Assembly (NCBI RefSeq): GCF_002127325.2
Contig: NC_035448.2
Coordinates: forward strand, 125,710,561-125,774,560
Direction: 5' to 3'
DNA: 64,000 nt
Origin: Helianthus annuus
Lineage: Eukaryota; Streptophyta; Magnoliopsida; Asterales; Asteraceae
Part shown: positions 44,592-57,510 of the stretch, piece by piece
How positions within the stretch are numbered: the first letter of the stretch is position 1
Layout: every line of letters starts with the position of its first letter
Made by a program: the position numbers and the translations under genes
The notes under the pieces: generated by a model
Databases searched by the model: none
Told to the model about the DNA's origin: nothing
What the model saw: the letters and a program-made list of their open reading frames with translations, nothing else

Positions 44592-46108
44592 CTAACTCCC
44601 TAAATTGATGAAGGAATTCAAGTCTAATCTGTTGCATGTTTCAAGTTCTTCGATTATCTATACATACATAGTGATATGATAAGTTCAATTTTCTGAATTT
44701 GATAATTTGTAGAATGAGGGGTTTAACCCAATCTCGAATTCGGTATCTAAATGTGAGAAATCTGAGTTAGGGTTACCTTCTAGAAGAAGAATCATGTTCG
44801 ATTCTAGGTTTTTTTTGAAAGATTCTAGTGAAAACCCACTATATGAAATTGAGATGTGAATTAGGATGATTTATAATGTCATGCATGTGAATCGTTAATG
44901 AATAATTCTGTTAATGAGGTTTAAACACTAGATGAATTGATATGGAATGAGGTTTGCTTGATTATTGTTGAATAATTAAAAGAACTAGATTAAATACATG
45001 TTTTGGTTAGTTTAGTAAATGTCCCAAAAATGCGAAACCCGCCAAGTGTTTGACGAAATGCTTGAAAGAATAAAAATGTGAAATTTGGATAATAACGGAA
45101 TGAGATTGGTTGTACTAAATGAACGAATGAATGTGTTAATATAGGCGTGAAGGAAGAAGGTTCAAGTACTAGGAAATCGGAAGGCACACAAAATCGAGGT
45201 ACGTTAGTGTACACCCTATTTCTATTATGATATTATATGCATTATAATCTCAATCAAATTATGTTGTTATGCTAAAATTGTGAGATTTGAATTCTTTGAT
45301 TTTTTTCGAAAGTAAAAGTAAGGTCCGTCATAACGGATTGTAAGGAATGAAGAAGTTATGAAAGATAATGCATCATATCCGGTTCTTTTAGTTGAACCGT
45401 GTATGGGAAGTTATGTATGCAATGGACGAAAGCCTACTCGATCCGTCTTTCTCGGATCGGGGTATGATGTAAGAATGAAATGACTATGATTGTTCATTAT
45501 GAACAAATCGAATGAAGGTGATGTAATGATGCTAGTATCCATTCCTAACGGGTATGTTAAGTAAAGTATGTTCAGCCTCTATTTGAGAAAAGCATGTAAG
45601 GAGCCGTTTAACGGTTAGTAAGTAATTGAATGATGCTTATCCGAGAAAGAAATAAATGGGTTATTACTGAAAATTGTTAGTGGCGAAATACTAACCTATT
45701 TGTTATGTCAAATGTAGGTAAATCCTCAATGTAGGCGACTTGGCAAATTGGAGCGAGCATATGCACACTTTTTGATCATCAAGCGCTTCCGCTATTATGT
45801 ATTATAGTTTTAGGTCAAATGCTCGTTTTTGGTATGACATTGTTAGTAGTTACACTTGTTAATACTTGGTGTATGGTTTTAGTCGTGTCTAGTCGAACGG
45901 TTCGTAAACTTGTTTGTTTGTTGATGGTTAATACAGGGATACACTCGTCTTACGGACGGGTCATGCCCAAATTTTGTTAAAATCACGTGTTAATGATACT
46001 AGCGTTTTTACCTTTTAAGTTGTGAAAGATTTGTACATTTTAAAAGTTTATGTTTTTAGCGTCTTTTGGATGCCATTTCTTCTAGACGCATATACGGGCG
46101 TTTCATTA

Positions 46109-49100
46109 CTTAAGAAAATGAAAGTGGCAACGACTGGTTACACTTACAAAGAATTCCTCGCATGTAAGCCAGTCGAATTTGCACGAAATGAAGGGGCAAC
46201 TGCCGCACTGCGTTGGTTGGAAAAGACTGAAGCTGTGATTAAAATACGTAAGTGTGCAGAAGAAGACCGGGTAATGTATGCATCCCACCTTTTCAAGGAA
46301 GAGGCATTAGAATGGTGGAACACGGTGCTGCAAGCTAAGGGAAGTGACGTGGCTTATGCCATGAGTTGGGAGGAATTTAAGGAATTCGTGGAATGAAAGT
46401 TTTGTCCCTCCTACGAAAAGGAAAAGATGACCAACAAGTTCCTGAACCATCGGATGGTGGACGTTGACTGTCGAGGGTATACTTCTAAATTTTTCGAGTA
46501 TGCTAGAATAATACCAACTCTGGCCTCACCAGAACCGGTGCTTATTTCTCGCTACATTTGGGGACTAATTAGCGAGATTCGCGACATAGTCAAAGCTGCG
46601 AGACCTCGAACGATAGATGATGCGGTCGAATTCGCCAACACCCTGACTGACGGACTGGTGCGCACAAGAGAAGAAAACTGGAAAAAGAAATTGGCCCAAA
46701 AGACTACCCAAGATTTCCGTGGGGGTAATAATAGTAGTAACTTCAAGAAAAAGGGAACCGGGCAATCCTCCACCGCTCCGTTTTGCAGTAATTGTAAGAA
46801 GAAGCATTTTGGGAAGTGCATGGAAAATTGCAATTTCTGCAATAGATCGGGACACCGAGAGGAGGAATGCAGAAAGAAATATATGGTCTGCTACAACTGC
46901 GGAGAAGCTGGGCATTTTAAGCCAGAGTGTCCTAAACTGGTCAAGCCAGCTGATAACAAGGCAAAAGCAACTGAAGGAACTAATTAAAAGAATGCAAGGG
47001 CCTTCCAGCTAACTACACAAGAAGCAGATCTGATTCCGGATATGATAGCTGGTACGTTTCTTGTACATGACGTTTACGTAAATACTTCATTCTGCCAAAC
47101 TCTTAAGCAACCTTTAATCAAGCTTAGGCAAATTTATACGGTAGAAACGACAGAAGGAAATTCTGTTAATATAGATCAGGTACTCCAAGAGGGAAAAATA
47201 GAACTCTTAGGCCATATTTTTTCTACAAACCTTCTACCTATGAATTTAGCAGGATTCGATGTCGTGTTAGGAATGGATTGGTTAGTAGCCAACCATGCTC
47301 GAATCCTATGTGATCAAAATTCCATAGAAATTCATATGCCAGCAGGAGAGGTAATTTTGGTTACAGAAGATAATCCACGTAAACCAATGAAGTTCATTTC
47401 AGTAATGAAAGTTGCTAGTTATGAACGAAAACAAGGAATAGTGTATATGATTTCGGTAATCGTTAACACTAAAAGCAAAGAACTTAAGGAGATTCCAGTA
47501 GTATCCGAATACCCGGATGTATTCCGAGAAGAGCTACCATGATTACCACCCGATAGAGAAGTAGAGTTTAGAATTCATCTAATTCCTAGAACTACACCAA
47601 TAGCTAAGGGACCTTATTGGTTAGCACCCACAGAAATGTTAGAACTGGAAAAGCAGTTAGATGAATTGTTAAGTAAAGGATTTATACAACCCAGTTCATC
47701 CCCTTGGGGAGCACCTGTGTTGCTTTTAAAAGAAGGATGGGTCGATGCGGATGTGTATCGATTATAGGGAATTGAATAAGGTTACCATTAAGAATCGATA
47801 CCCATTACCTAGGATTGATGATCTTTTTGATCAACTTCAAGGCGCTAGGTATTTCTCTAAGATAGATTTGCGCTCTAGATACCATCAGTTGAAGGTACAG
47901 GAAGAAGACATACCTAAAACTGCTTTCAGGACTAGGTATGGTCACTATGAGTTACAGTCATGCCATTTGGATTAACGAATGCTCCTACAACCTTTATGGA
48001 CATGATGAATAGGATCTGTAAGCCGTATCTGGATAAATTTGTAATTGTCTTCATCGACGATATACTTATTTATTCCAAAAGCCAGGACGAACATTGTAAG
48101 CATTTGCATGCACTCTTAACCTTGTTAAGAAAAGAAAAGCTTTACGCCAAATTCTCAAAGTGTGAATTTTAGCTACAAGAGGTGCAATTTTAGACACATG
48201 GTGAATCACAAAGGCATTCACGTAGATCCCTCCAAGATAGAAGCAATCACAAGTTGGAAGGTCCCATAATCCGCTACTGAAGTCTGAAGTTTTCTAGGAT
48301 TAGCTGGATATTATAGACGCTTCATAAGAGACTTTTCTAAGATAGTTGTTCCATTAACTAAGCTAACCTACAAAACTGTTAAGTTTGAATGGGGACCTAA
48401 GCAAGAAGAGGCCTTTAGGATTTTAAAGCAAAAATTAACAAATGCCCCAATTCTTGCCTTACCCGAATAAACCGAAGATTTTGAAGTCTACTATGATGCT
48501 TCTAAGCTAGGATTAGGTTGTGTGCTAATGCAACGCAAAAAGGTAATTGCGTATACATCAAGACAATTGAAAAAGCACGAGGAAAATTATACGACTCACG
48601 ACTTAGAATTAGGAGAAATAATTTTTGCCCTAAGATTTGGAGACATTATCTGTATGGTAGTAAGTTTACTGTCTATACAGATCATAAGAGTTTAAGATAT
48701 ATATTTGGGCAAAAAGAATTAAACATGAGGCAAAGAAGATGGATGGAAATTTTAAGTGACTACGATTGTGATATCTTATATCATGAAGGAAAAGAAAATA
48801 TAGTAGCAGATGCCTTAAGTCGAAAGTACCATGAGAAACAAAAACGAGTCCGTGCTCTTAGGTTAAATCTACAGTTGGATTTAATGGAACAATTGAAAAA
48901 TGTTCAAGAGACAGCAATCCAGGATAATGCTGAAGGAATGAAAGGACCGATAAAGGAGTTAGAACAAGGGACTGATGGAATTTGGAGGTTCCATAAGAAG
49001 AGGATTTGGGTACCGAGACAAGGAAACTTACGAGATAAGATATTAGAGGAAGCCCATAAATCTAGATATACGATGCATCCTGATAATAACAAGATGTACC

Positions 49101-50301
49101 AAGATCTAAGAAATAACTTCCGGTGGATAGGGATGAAAAAGGATATAGCTAGATACGTCTCTAAGTGTCTAACTTGTTCACAAGTTAAAGCAGAACACAA
49201 GAAACCTTCAGGTTTACTTCAACAATTAGAAATGCCTGTATGGAAATGGGAACTAATACCAATGGATTTTGTTACTAAACTACCCAAAACCAGGAAAGGT
49301 AATGATGCAATCTGGGTGATTGTAGATCAATTAACCAAATCAGCTCATTTCCTACCAATAAAGGAAACCTTTAGCATGGAAAGATTGGCTAAGTTATACG
49401 TAGACGAGGTAGTATCCCTACATGGAGTCCCACTCTCCATTGTGTCAGATAGGGATAGTCGTTTTACTTCGCATTTCTGGACAAGTTTCCAAGAAGCAAT
49501 GGGGACACGATTAAATTTATGTACTGCATACCATCCCCAAACAGATGGACAAAGTGAAAGGACGATCAAAACCCCAGAAGACATGCTCAGAGCATGTGTA
49601 ATTGACTTCGGTGGAAACTGGGATGACCACTTACCACTAATAGAATTCTCGTATCACAATATTTATCATACAAGCATCAGTGCTGCCCCGTTCGAAGCAC
49701 TATATGGACGAAAGTGACGAACCTAGTATGTTGGGCAGAAATAGGAGAAAGTCAATTATCAGGTCCCGAAATTGTACAAGAAACCACCAACAAGATAACT
49801 CAAGTCAAGGAAAAACTGAAAATGGCTCGAGACCGCCTGAAGAGTTATGCAGACAATCGACGTAAGCCGTTAGAATTTCAAGTTGGGGACAAGGCACTAT
49901 TGAAAGTTTCTCCTTGGAAAGGGGTAGTTCGGTTCGGTAAGAAAGGAAAGCTAAGCCCAAGATATATAGGACCGTTCACTATTACCCAACGAATAGGACC
50001 ATTTGCCTATCAATTACGACTACCAGAAGAACTAGTCGGGGTACATAATGTGTTTCATGTATCTAATCTTAAAAAGTGTTTGTCTGATGAATCACTGGTA
50101 GTACCTCTTCAAGATATAGAGGTAAATGAAAAGTTAAAATTTGTTGAGAAACCTCTCCAAATAGAAGACAGAAAGGTCAAACACCTCAAACACAAGAGAT
50201 TGGTGTTAGTCAAGGTAAAGTGGGATTCGAAAAGAGGACCAGAGTATACATGGGAACTGGAATCAGAAATGAAGCGAAAGTACCCATACTTATTCCAGTA
50301 A
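46109..50301 (+). pseudogene. gag-pol: Element F gag-pol, heavily broken
   Basis: Gag core, two zinc knuckles ([28 protein letters not shown]), protease remnant, RT ([14 protein letters not shown]), RNase H (YTDHKSL), integrase ([12 protein letters not shown] finger; [15 protein letters not shown]) and chromodomain-like end (KYPYLFQ), in D's order. Lesions: TGA 46394-46396, TAA 46985-46987, an in-frame deletion near 47076 that removes the protease active-site segment (VHDVYV joins NTSFC), TGA 47540-47542, frameshifts near 47735, 47955, 48190, 48635 and 49715, and TAG 48170-48172. It has decayed much further than D. Confidence 0.9.
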
Positions 50302-50324
50302 ATCTCGAGGATGAGATTTTAAAC

Positions 50325-50337
50325 AAGGTGGGGAGGA
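50325..50337 (+). other. Polypurine tract of element F
   Basis: AAGGTGGGGAGGA immediately before the LTR start. Confidence 0.75.
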
Positions 50338-51462
50338 TGTAACAATCCTTGCTAAAATTATTATTTCTTATTCTTAAAATGCACATTAGGAAACCCTAAT
50401 TGAGATCCCCCAAATGGTATGGCGCGGCCTTAAAAGTTTAAAACAGGCAAAACTAGAAACAGGGCCCCCTAAAACTCAAGGGGGTATCCCCTAATCATAT
50501 TTATCCGCTCAAAATGGCTTCTAAAAACGTATTTTCAAAATTGGTTGACTCACCAGGGCTAAGTAGGACACGAGGCTACCCTAGCCTAAGTGGGTGTGCC
50601 CCGCGACACGCGCCAGGACCCCTAGCAGTCGGCGCGACACGCGGGCGGGTCCAATTTGGGCTATAAAGCCAGGGGCTTAGGACTGAGACTGTTTGCATAT
50701 TTCAACGTAAAAATCCCTTACGTACGTTCAATTATACACTGTTTCATTAAAAATAACCATAATCCCGACCTTCTACTGCGACAACAGGGTAATAACTCGA
50801 TCACTGCTAACCGATCTGATGGATGTTTAAGTGCTGCCTAAATTCAGGCTATACTTTGTCATTCGTCGTGAGGGTTTCGATCTCGTGAAATTCTCGTAAA
50901 TGTTGAATTAAGTTACTAACCTAGTTTCGTTTGCATTTTTATTTAAACTAGGTTACTGGCTTAATCAGTAGACAGACTCTGTCCGTTTAGACTTGCAATG
51001 TGAGCCATTCTATTTTTATCAATGTTGCTTTGTAAAACCCTAAATGTTTTCCAGTTATAAGTACAGGGATTAAGTCTTTGCAAATCTTTAATTACTGGCA
51101 GTAAGTGGGGGTATTGTGCACATTACTACTGTTTTATCACTCTTAGGTGGGCGAGCCTAATTAATGATATGGCCACAGTCATAGATACGGTCGAGTGACA
51201 ACTGGACCAGATAATTATAAGATAGGGGCAAATGTAAAAGCTCTTAATACTGTAATTTATAACAATGTGTCGTTTTGTACAAATTGAATGACTCGCCAGT
51301 ATTTCCCCGCTGATAAAAATATTTTTAAACATGTTTCAGGTAATTTACTGTGAACAAGGAAAAGTGCCGCGTAGCACTCCAGCTTGAATGAAGTGGCTCA
51401 GTAAATAAATAAACATGTTTTTGTAATCAGGGGATTTCCCAGTGAAATTCCATTATTGGAGA
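50338..51462 (+). repeat. Element F 3' LTR, left piece
   Basis: Starts TGTAACAATCC; homologous to D's LTR but clearly diverged. TATAAAG at 50662-50668. It continues at 58303-58456 after element I, ending GGGTCGTGACA. TSD GGAGA of element I lies at 51458-51462 and 58298-58302. Confidence 0.85.
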
Positions 51463-52232
51463 TGTTAAGACCGAAGGCTCTCATGATTGTGTTTGTTTGT
51501 AATAAATGAACAAATTAATAGAAATGACCTGAGTTTAAGTGCAGCGGAAATGAACAACAAACTTTGTAAACACAATCAAAGAGAAAATAGTTTTTCGTAA
51601 ACACATGCTTCTCATTAGTCGAATGATTACAAATCAAATGATTACATACATGCTTACATACTAAACTCCCCCTTAGCCTGATACTCCCTGGTTGATCGTA
51701 CAAGATGAAAGGAGATGAGCAAAAAGCTCGAAGCTCTAATAGAACAGTACAGGTACTGCTCTATTTATAGTACAAATCAAACCACTGAGAATCAAAGCTG
51801 ACGTCACCATGAAAGTGACATCAAACAACCTAACAAACTCTAACCACTGATCTATTAACCACTGACAATACAAACACTGATTATATTCTAACCACTGAGA
51901 TATAAACACTGACTCTTCATACCACTGTTGTGGTCTAAGTACTGATGCTCAAAGGGTAATCAGACCTTGAATGGGCAGTGCTTTGATCTTCAACAGTGCT
52001 TGGAACCCATCAGTAGTTTGAGCTTCAATCTTTATGCTTCATTAGTGTTTTGACTTAACAGTAGTTTACAAGATCGAAAGTTGTTGAGAAGGGCAGTACT
52101 TGGAGCATATCAGATATTGGAGCCACTTTCAAGGGGAAAGTTTAGTGCAAACCGCTGCTTATGATGAATCCACTGTTCTGAACCAGTTTTGGCTTTACAT
52201 CATCTGTTCCTCTGTAGGGTTCAATCCCAACA
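51463..52232 (-). repeat. Element I 3' LTR
   Basis: 770 bp; on the minus strand it begins TGTTGGGATTG at 52232 and ends GGTCTTAACA. The minus-strand TATA box CTATAAATAG lies at 51761-51770. ACCACTGA-type words repeat at 51780-51950. Confidence 0.9.
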
Positions 52233-52244
52233 ATCTCCCCCTGG
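52233..52244 (-). other. Polypurine tract of element I
   Basis: CCAGGGGGAGAT on the minus strand directly before TGTTGGG, typical of copia elements. Confidence 0.8.
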
Positions 52245-52281
52245 AACAGATGATGCCAAAACACTTCATTATTCAGGATCT

Positions 52282-54600
52282 TTATTGTCTCATCAATAAT
52301 TCCCTAACTTGTCCTTTGAATTGTAATTCAAAGTTCATGGAATCTGTGTCATCCTCGTCCCTACACAGTGTAAGCTCAAGAAGATCTTGTAAATCTTCAA
52401 CACCCAGGTCAAGTGTTGTTTCCCTTGATATATGCTTCACTTCACCGTTGGACCTGAGCAAAGTCAATACGTGGGTCTTTTGATCAGACATCCACTTAAG
52501 TATTTTTTAATCCAATGGGTTTCTTGGGAGAGATTTATTTGATGAGTTTGGAAATTGAGGCCTGGTAATGACAACTTTGAGCAGTGTCTTGAGATCTTGT
52601 TGTTTATTGTAGTTCTGCTCTAAGTGTCTGAAGAACCATCTTCATGATATATTCTTCTGAAGCTTGGTCCTCTTTTGGTATTTCTGCATCCATCTGCTTT
52701 GTTTCCTTCTTTGATAAAGGATGGCAGCAAGTGGTGTTTGTGGTGGTGGTGATGTTTTAGATGTGGTAGTGGTTAATTTAGTGAGGATGGCAGTGGTTGT
52801 GGTGTGTGTTGATGTGGTATTGGTGGCAGTTGTTTGGGTGACAAATGTTGTTAATGGTGGAGGTGTAAGTGATATTGTGGGAACAGAAGTTGTGGTTGAA
52901 GTAGTAACTGGCTTAGTTTTAGAAGCTGTGGTGGTTGATTGCTTTTTTTTTAATTTTTTTTAACAGGACTCTTCTTTAATGAAGTACCAACCTCTTCTTT
53001 TTCTTTTTGTAGAACTATCTTTTTCTCAGCCAAAGCTCTGCTCTCATCCCTTACCCTTTTAATATCAGCAGTGGTTTTGAGACCAGCTCAATTGACTTGA
53101 CTTTGTACAATCCTCATTTGTGTATCTTCATTATCTGCTTGAATTTTCAGGGTTTCATCACCTCCCTTTTCCTTTTCTTTGACAGATGTTTCAGCAGAAG
53201 TTACTGAAAGATTTTCCTCAGAGTCATTTTTCTCCCCCTTTTTGGCATCATCAACTCTTTCGAAGATAGGTGCAGGGGTTGAAACAAATTCCACAGCTCA
53301 TCTAGAGTAGGAGCAGATGATGGAGTAGCTGTTGGAGGTGGTGCAGTAATGGATGGTACCCTTTGTGCCTTCAACAACTGTTGCAGCATGTCTTTGATTT
53401 CTGCAACAGATGTATCCAGGTTATCAATTCTAGCCATCAATTCTTGGTACATTAAACCATCACCCAACTTAATGGGGTCATCTGATTTCCCACTAGCAAT
53501 GGTTGTAACAGTGGTTGATTGAGGAAATGTATCCCAAAAATCATCCACTGTTGCCCCTTTGTCTTGGTACTGGGGACTTCTTTCTTCATAGTGAGAAACG
53601 CTTTTTAGTGAACCAGTGAAGACTGGATACACAAGAGTTCCTAGTGAAGAAATTGCCTTCAAGGAAGTCTTATTGATGAAACTACTGTCCAAGTGCAAAC
53701 CAGTGGGTTCAGCACTTGTAGTAGCTGCTTCACTTGAACTACCACCAAGAGTTACTTGTAACTTAAGAGGTGTAACCTCCTCAGTCGTTGCTGGGATAGC
53801 AGAGGTATAAGCATCAGACTCAGTCACTTGTTGGAGTATACTCTCAGTGATAGGTGGTTGAGAGGAACTGATTTATGTCTGAGTTATACCCAAAGCATGC
53901 AACAAGGTCGTTATTGATGGTGGTATTTGTGAAGTGATGATGGGAGTTGAAAGTGAATTTGCCCCGGGCAGTGGGCTGTGGATGATGGAATCAAGTGATT
54001 CCAGAGCATCATAATTTGGTGTCCCTATTCTTACAACCTGTTCTTTTTGAGAAGAAGCAGGAGGAGTTTGAGGCATGGGTTGCGACCTTTCTACCATCTG
54101 CTGTGAGGAAGTAGCAGCAGTGGTTTCTAGTGACTTTTGTGTTGTCACTGGCAGTTGCTCTGGGATCTCATCTTCCAGAGTTGCCTTTATTGTAGGTTTG
54201 GGGGGCTTTTGAATTTGCTTTTGTTTTGGTCTTTTGGTGGATTTAGGTGTGGGTTTCACAGCAGTTGTGTTACTGCTATGATCACCTTGAGTAGTGGGCT
54301 CAGCAGCAGGTGCCTGAGGAGCAGTGGTAGCTGCTAAAGTCTGCTCAGGAACCTCTGCTTTTGTTTTGGAAATTTTTGATAGCCTTGTAAATGTTTCAGA
54401 TGTAAGGCCATTTATTTGAAAAAGTGATCATGGCATCTGATGCACACAACTGTTGAATAACATCTGTCCACATGTAACCTCTGTTGTAAATCAGTGTTTT
54501 GCACAAACAAAGGATACACTTTGGCAGTGGATAGATTTTACTATTTAACAGAGTTTTAATGCCATCAGTGCTTTGAACAGACTTTGAGGATTTATTGAAA
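52282..54600 (-). pseudogene. Element I 3' additional ORF, Pro/Ser/Thr-rich with coiled coil
   Basis: Minus-strand frame, open from about 54420 to 53201 except for TAA at 53875-53873, then frameshifted near 53270 and traceable to about 52282. Upstream, a recognisable stretch (GIKTLLNSKIYPLPKC, YMWTDVIQQLC) lies near 54540-54440. Middle: Lys/Pro-rich KPTPKSTKRPKQKQIQKPPK, then Ser/Thr/Pro-rich. Near the end, MARIDNLDTSVAEIKDMLQQLL is a short coiled coil. It lies downstream of pol and before the 3' LTR, where copia elements may carry an extra ORF. I recognise no known domain. It is better preserved than pol. Confidence 0.55.
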
Positions 54601-57495
54601 AATTCAATTTTAAACTATTTTTAAGGTTTTTTTTTCGATTTTTCTAAAAACATTTTTATGCTATTTATACATGGAACACAAGAAAGCTTGTTTAATCCAT
54701 GTTTAGCATTCCAATCATAGTGATCAAGTTTGTACATCTACCAACTGATCTTTAGGATGGACATGTTAAAGATGAAATCAAACCTTTTTATTGCAATCCC
54801 TCACAAAGTGATGTCTGATGGTGAATAAATGAGATACTGAATTTTTTGATGCTATATTTCAGCTACTTGATTGTCCTGCATAAAAACAATCTTTTGAGCA
54901 ACTATACCAAAATTCAATAATATATTTTGAAGTTACAAACAGTTGGATTATTCAGTTTGCAGCAGCATCATAATATTCTTCAATCAGTGGTTATAAAAAC
55001 ATCTGCTTGCTTTTTGCCTAGTCAAAACACTTTGATATTTGTACTTGTTTGAGTATGATAAATCTTGACAATCATGCTCCTAGCATATGAAATATTCTTT
55101 GAGGACCCACTTTTCGCCAAATAGATTCTCATCCTTTGGCTGTGGCACAAGATTTTCAAACTTGTTGTCACTGAACTGCTGAAGCTCCTCTTAAATGACA
55201 GCTACCCAACTTTTTGTCTTTCGGTGCTATAAGGCACATGACTTGTTGATTGAATGGTAGAAAGCCACCAAGAGAACAAGTGTTTCAGGATTGACTTTTT
55301 GAAAGAATCCTTTTTCATTGATGTTGTCAAGTGTGTGGTGACATGGTTGAGTTTTAATGAAGATTTGATGGTTAAAAGGTGAAGATGCAGATGTGAATCA
55401 TCTGAGCTAACATCTGTTGGTGACTTTAAAGATCCAACATCTGTTTGAAATGAAGGTGAAAAGATTTAAAAGATGGATTTGACCCACTGATAATTTTTAT
55501 CCATTTTCGGTGGATATTTATCAACAGTGGTTTGGGGTGAAGTAGTGGTAGAAGTTTAGAAGGTTATTTTGGTCAAACATTGTTTGTACATCAGTGGATG
55601 AGCTTTAACAGTTGTTTTGTACATCTGCTGCTCTGATGATGGAAATGATTAATATCATGTCCAACATCTGTTGAAGGTGATTGTGAGTTACCTGCAAAAC
55701 CAACTTCTTGACAAACACATTTTTAGATGCAAGTTTATCAGAATTAATCATAACAACAGGTTTTACAGGGATTTTAAAGCAGAGAATTCACAGGTTTTTT
55801 GCATTCAAGGTTTTATCACACATTTACTTAATGTTTTAAACATTCCATATATTTTGACAGTGATTGGATATCCCAGATGATTATCACATTTTACTTTGAC
55901 TCCACATTTTGTGTTTTAATCTTTTGAAAATTTAGACTAAAACATGAGCAGCCAAATGTATGACGTTTGTTAACAATCATCTTTTAATACAGATTTAGAC
56001 TTGAGTTTATGAATGAAATGACCCAGACTTTAACACCATCTCCTTTTGATCAATTATCAAGGAGTATATCACCTTCGATAAGGATAAAAAGGTTCTATAT
56101 CCTGACAGGTAATTGAAACTTTTACTATAAAAAAAACTAGTAGAAGTTCAAAATATATCATTCTCATAAAAACGAAGAACAATATATCCTGTTTTATTTG
56201 AAAGACCTTTACCAAAAAAAAAAAAACAAATAAAGGTTTTCTGATAACAAAGCAAACTGGGTCAGGTGAATTTCCAAAATCAAAATAAATTTGAAAAGGG
56301 TCAGAGTCAATTCACTTCTCAAGCTTAGGATAATGGTCAATGGTTTGAACCAAAATTTTGTAACCACTGTTTTGACACCATTTCCTTGTTAAATGATTGT
56401 AACTATGAGGTTGCCTGTTCACAAAGATTTTGAAGGGTCTTTGTAAACCTTATTATCTTGTGAAGAATTTCTGAAAATTTTGGCCAAATCCTCTTTATTA
56501 ATAATCAAACTGGTGATACCTTTGTTACCTGAACTCCCTGATACAGTGATTGTACATGGTTGATGAATGACAAATGTTTAACCAAGTATGTAGATCTCCT
56601 GTGGACTCTTAAGTGTTTTGGATTTATACTCTTTTCTTTTGATTTCACAAGTTTTGAGATAAACACACTTTTGAATATTGTAATTTTTCTTCTTTCCCTT
56701 TTTACCCTTTCCATAGAAAAGTATTGAAACTTTTACTAGAAGGTTTTCAAGGAAAGAATACTCAATCCAAAATCATTTTCAGCAATGTTTTGAGAGATTT
56801 GGACATTTTTGCTACTTCTTATGCGAAATTTCACATTACTCATGATTTGGTTTTCTCAACATCAACATATAACCTTTGTAGGATTTCACCCTTTTTCTCA
56901 CAAGAGACCTGGGCTAATTTCAAACTCTTTACAAAACTGATATTTCACTATCATGGTTTTGAGTAAATCCATGGTTATATCTGATGCATATTTTTTTAGA
57001 CTACTGATTTTCATCTTAATGTTTAGACAATTTTGTTTTAACTTTTGAGGGTTTTTCAAATTGTTGTTCACACATAAAATTATGTTCCTAAGGTTTTATT
57101 CATCTCTTCTATGTTACCAATAGCATGGATGCCATTTTTCTGAACATAAGTCTTCAATGACATGAGATAAACCCTAGCAGCAGTCAATCATGGAACCAAA
57201 CATAGTTTACATCACAAACACTCATAGATCTATGGAAAACTATATCCACACCGAGATTATCAAATTTTACCAACTTTAACAATCAACGGTAGTTTATATC
57301 CGATTATCAGTGTTACATGAATTCTATGTGATAGATGACATCTTGGTTGTTTTACAAAAGTTTTTCGAATAACCAACTTTTAAACGTGATTATCCTTTAC
57401 TTTTGTTTTTCAACAAAATGATCAACCTTAGTATCAATAAATTTTGAGCTGAACTGTTATGTCAAATTGATTGTTAGATTGAATTTGACTGCCCA
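54601..57495 (-). pseudogene. Decayed internal region of element I with RT remnant
   Basis: Minus-strand 55222-55090 reads KSWVAVI-stop-EELQQFSDNKFENLVP...FGEKWVL, the N-terminus of copia RT. Only about 500 bp separate it from the additional ORF, so most of RT and RNase H is deleted. From 55300 to 57495 I find no clear gag, protease or integrase motif; the DNA is AT-rich with CATCTG/CAGTGG words. Confidence 0.6.
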
Positions 57496-57508
57496 GGTTC
57501 TGATACCA
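57496..57508 (-). other. Primer binding site of element I
   Basis: TGGTATCAGAACC on the minus strand, 2 bases from the LTR; initiator Met tRNA type. It fixes the element's orientation. Confidence 0.85.
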
Positions 57509-57510
57509 AT

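Larger units (their letters stand above)
38626..46108 (+). repeat. E-type LTR, copy 2, split by element H
   Basis: Pieces 38626-38920 and 44597-46108, 1807 bp in total, starting TGTAACACCCC. It is the complete counterpart of copy 1. At 46109 it passes directly into gag with the same junction as copy 1 (CTTAAGAAAATGAAAG). Confidence 0.85.

Noticed and set aside
52721..52963. Val/Gly-rich plus-strand ORF
   Set aside because: It is the reverse complement of the Thr/Pro-rich tail of element I's minus-strand additional ORF.
55671..56966. Short ORFs on both strands
   Set aside because: No family resemblance, AT-rich decayed interior of element I.
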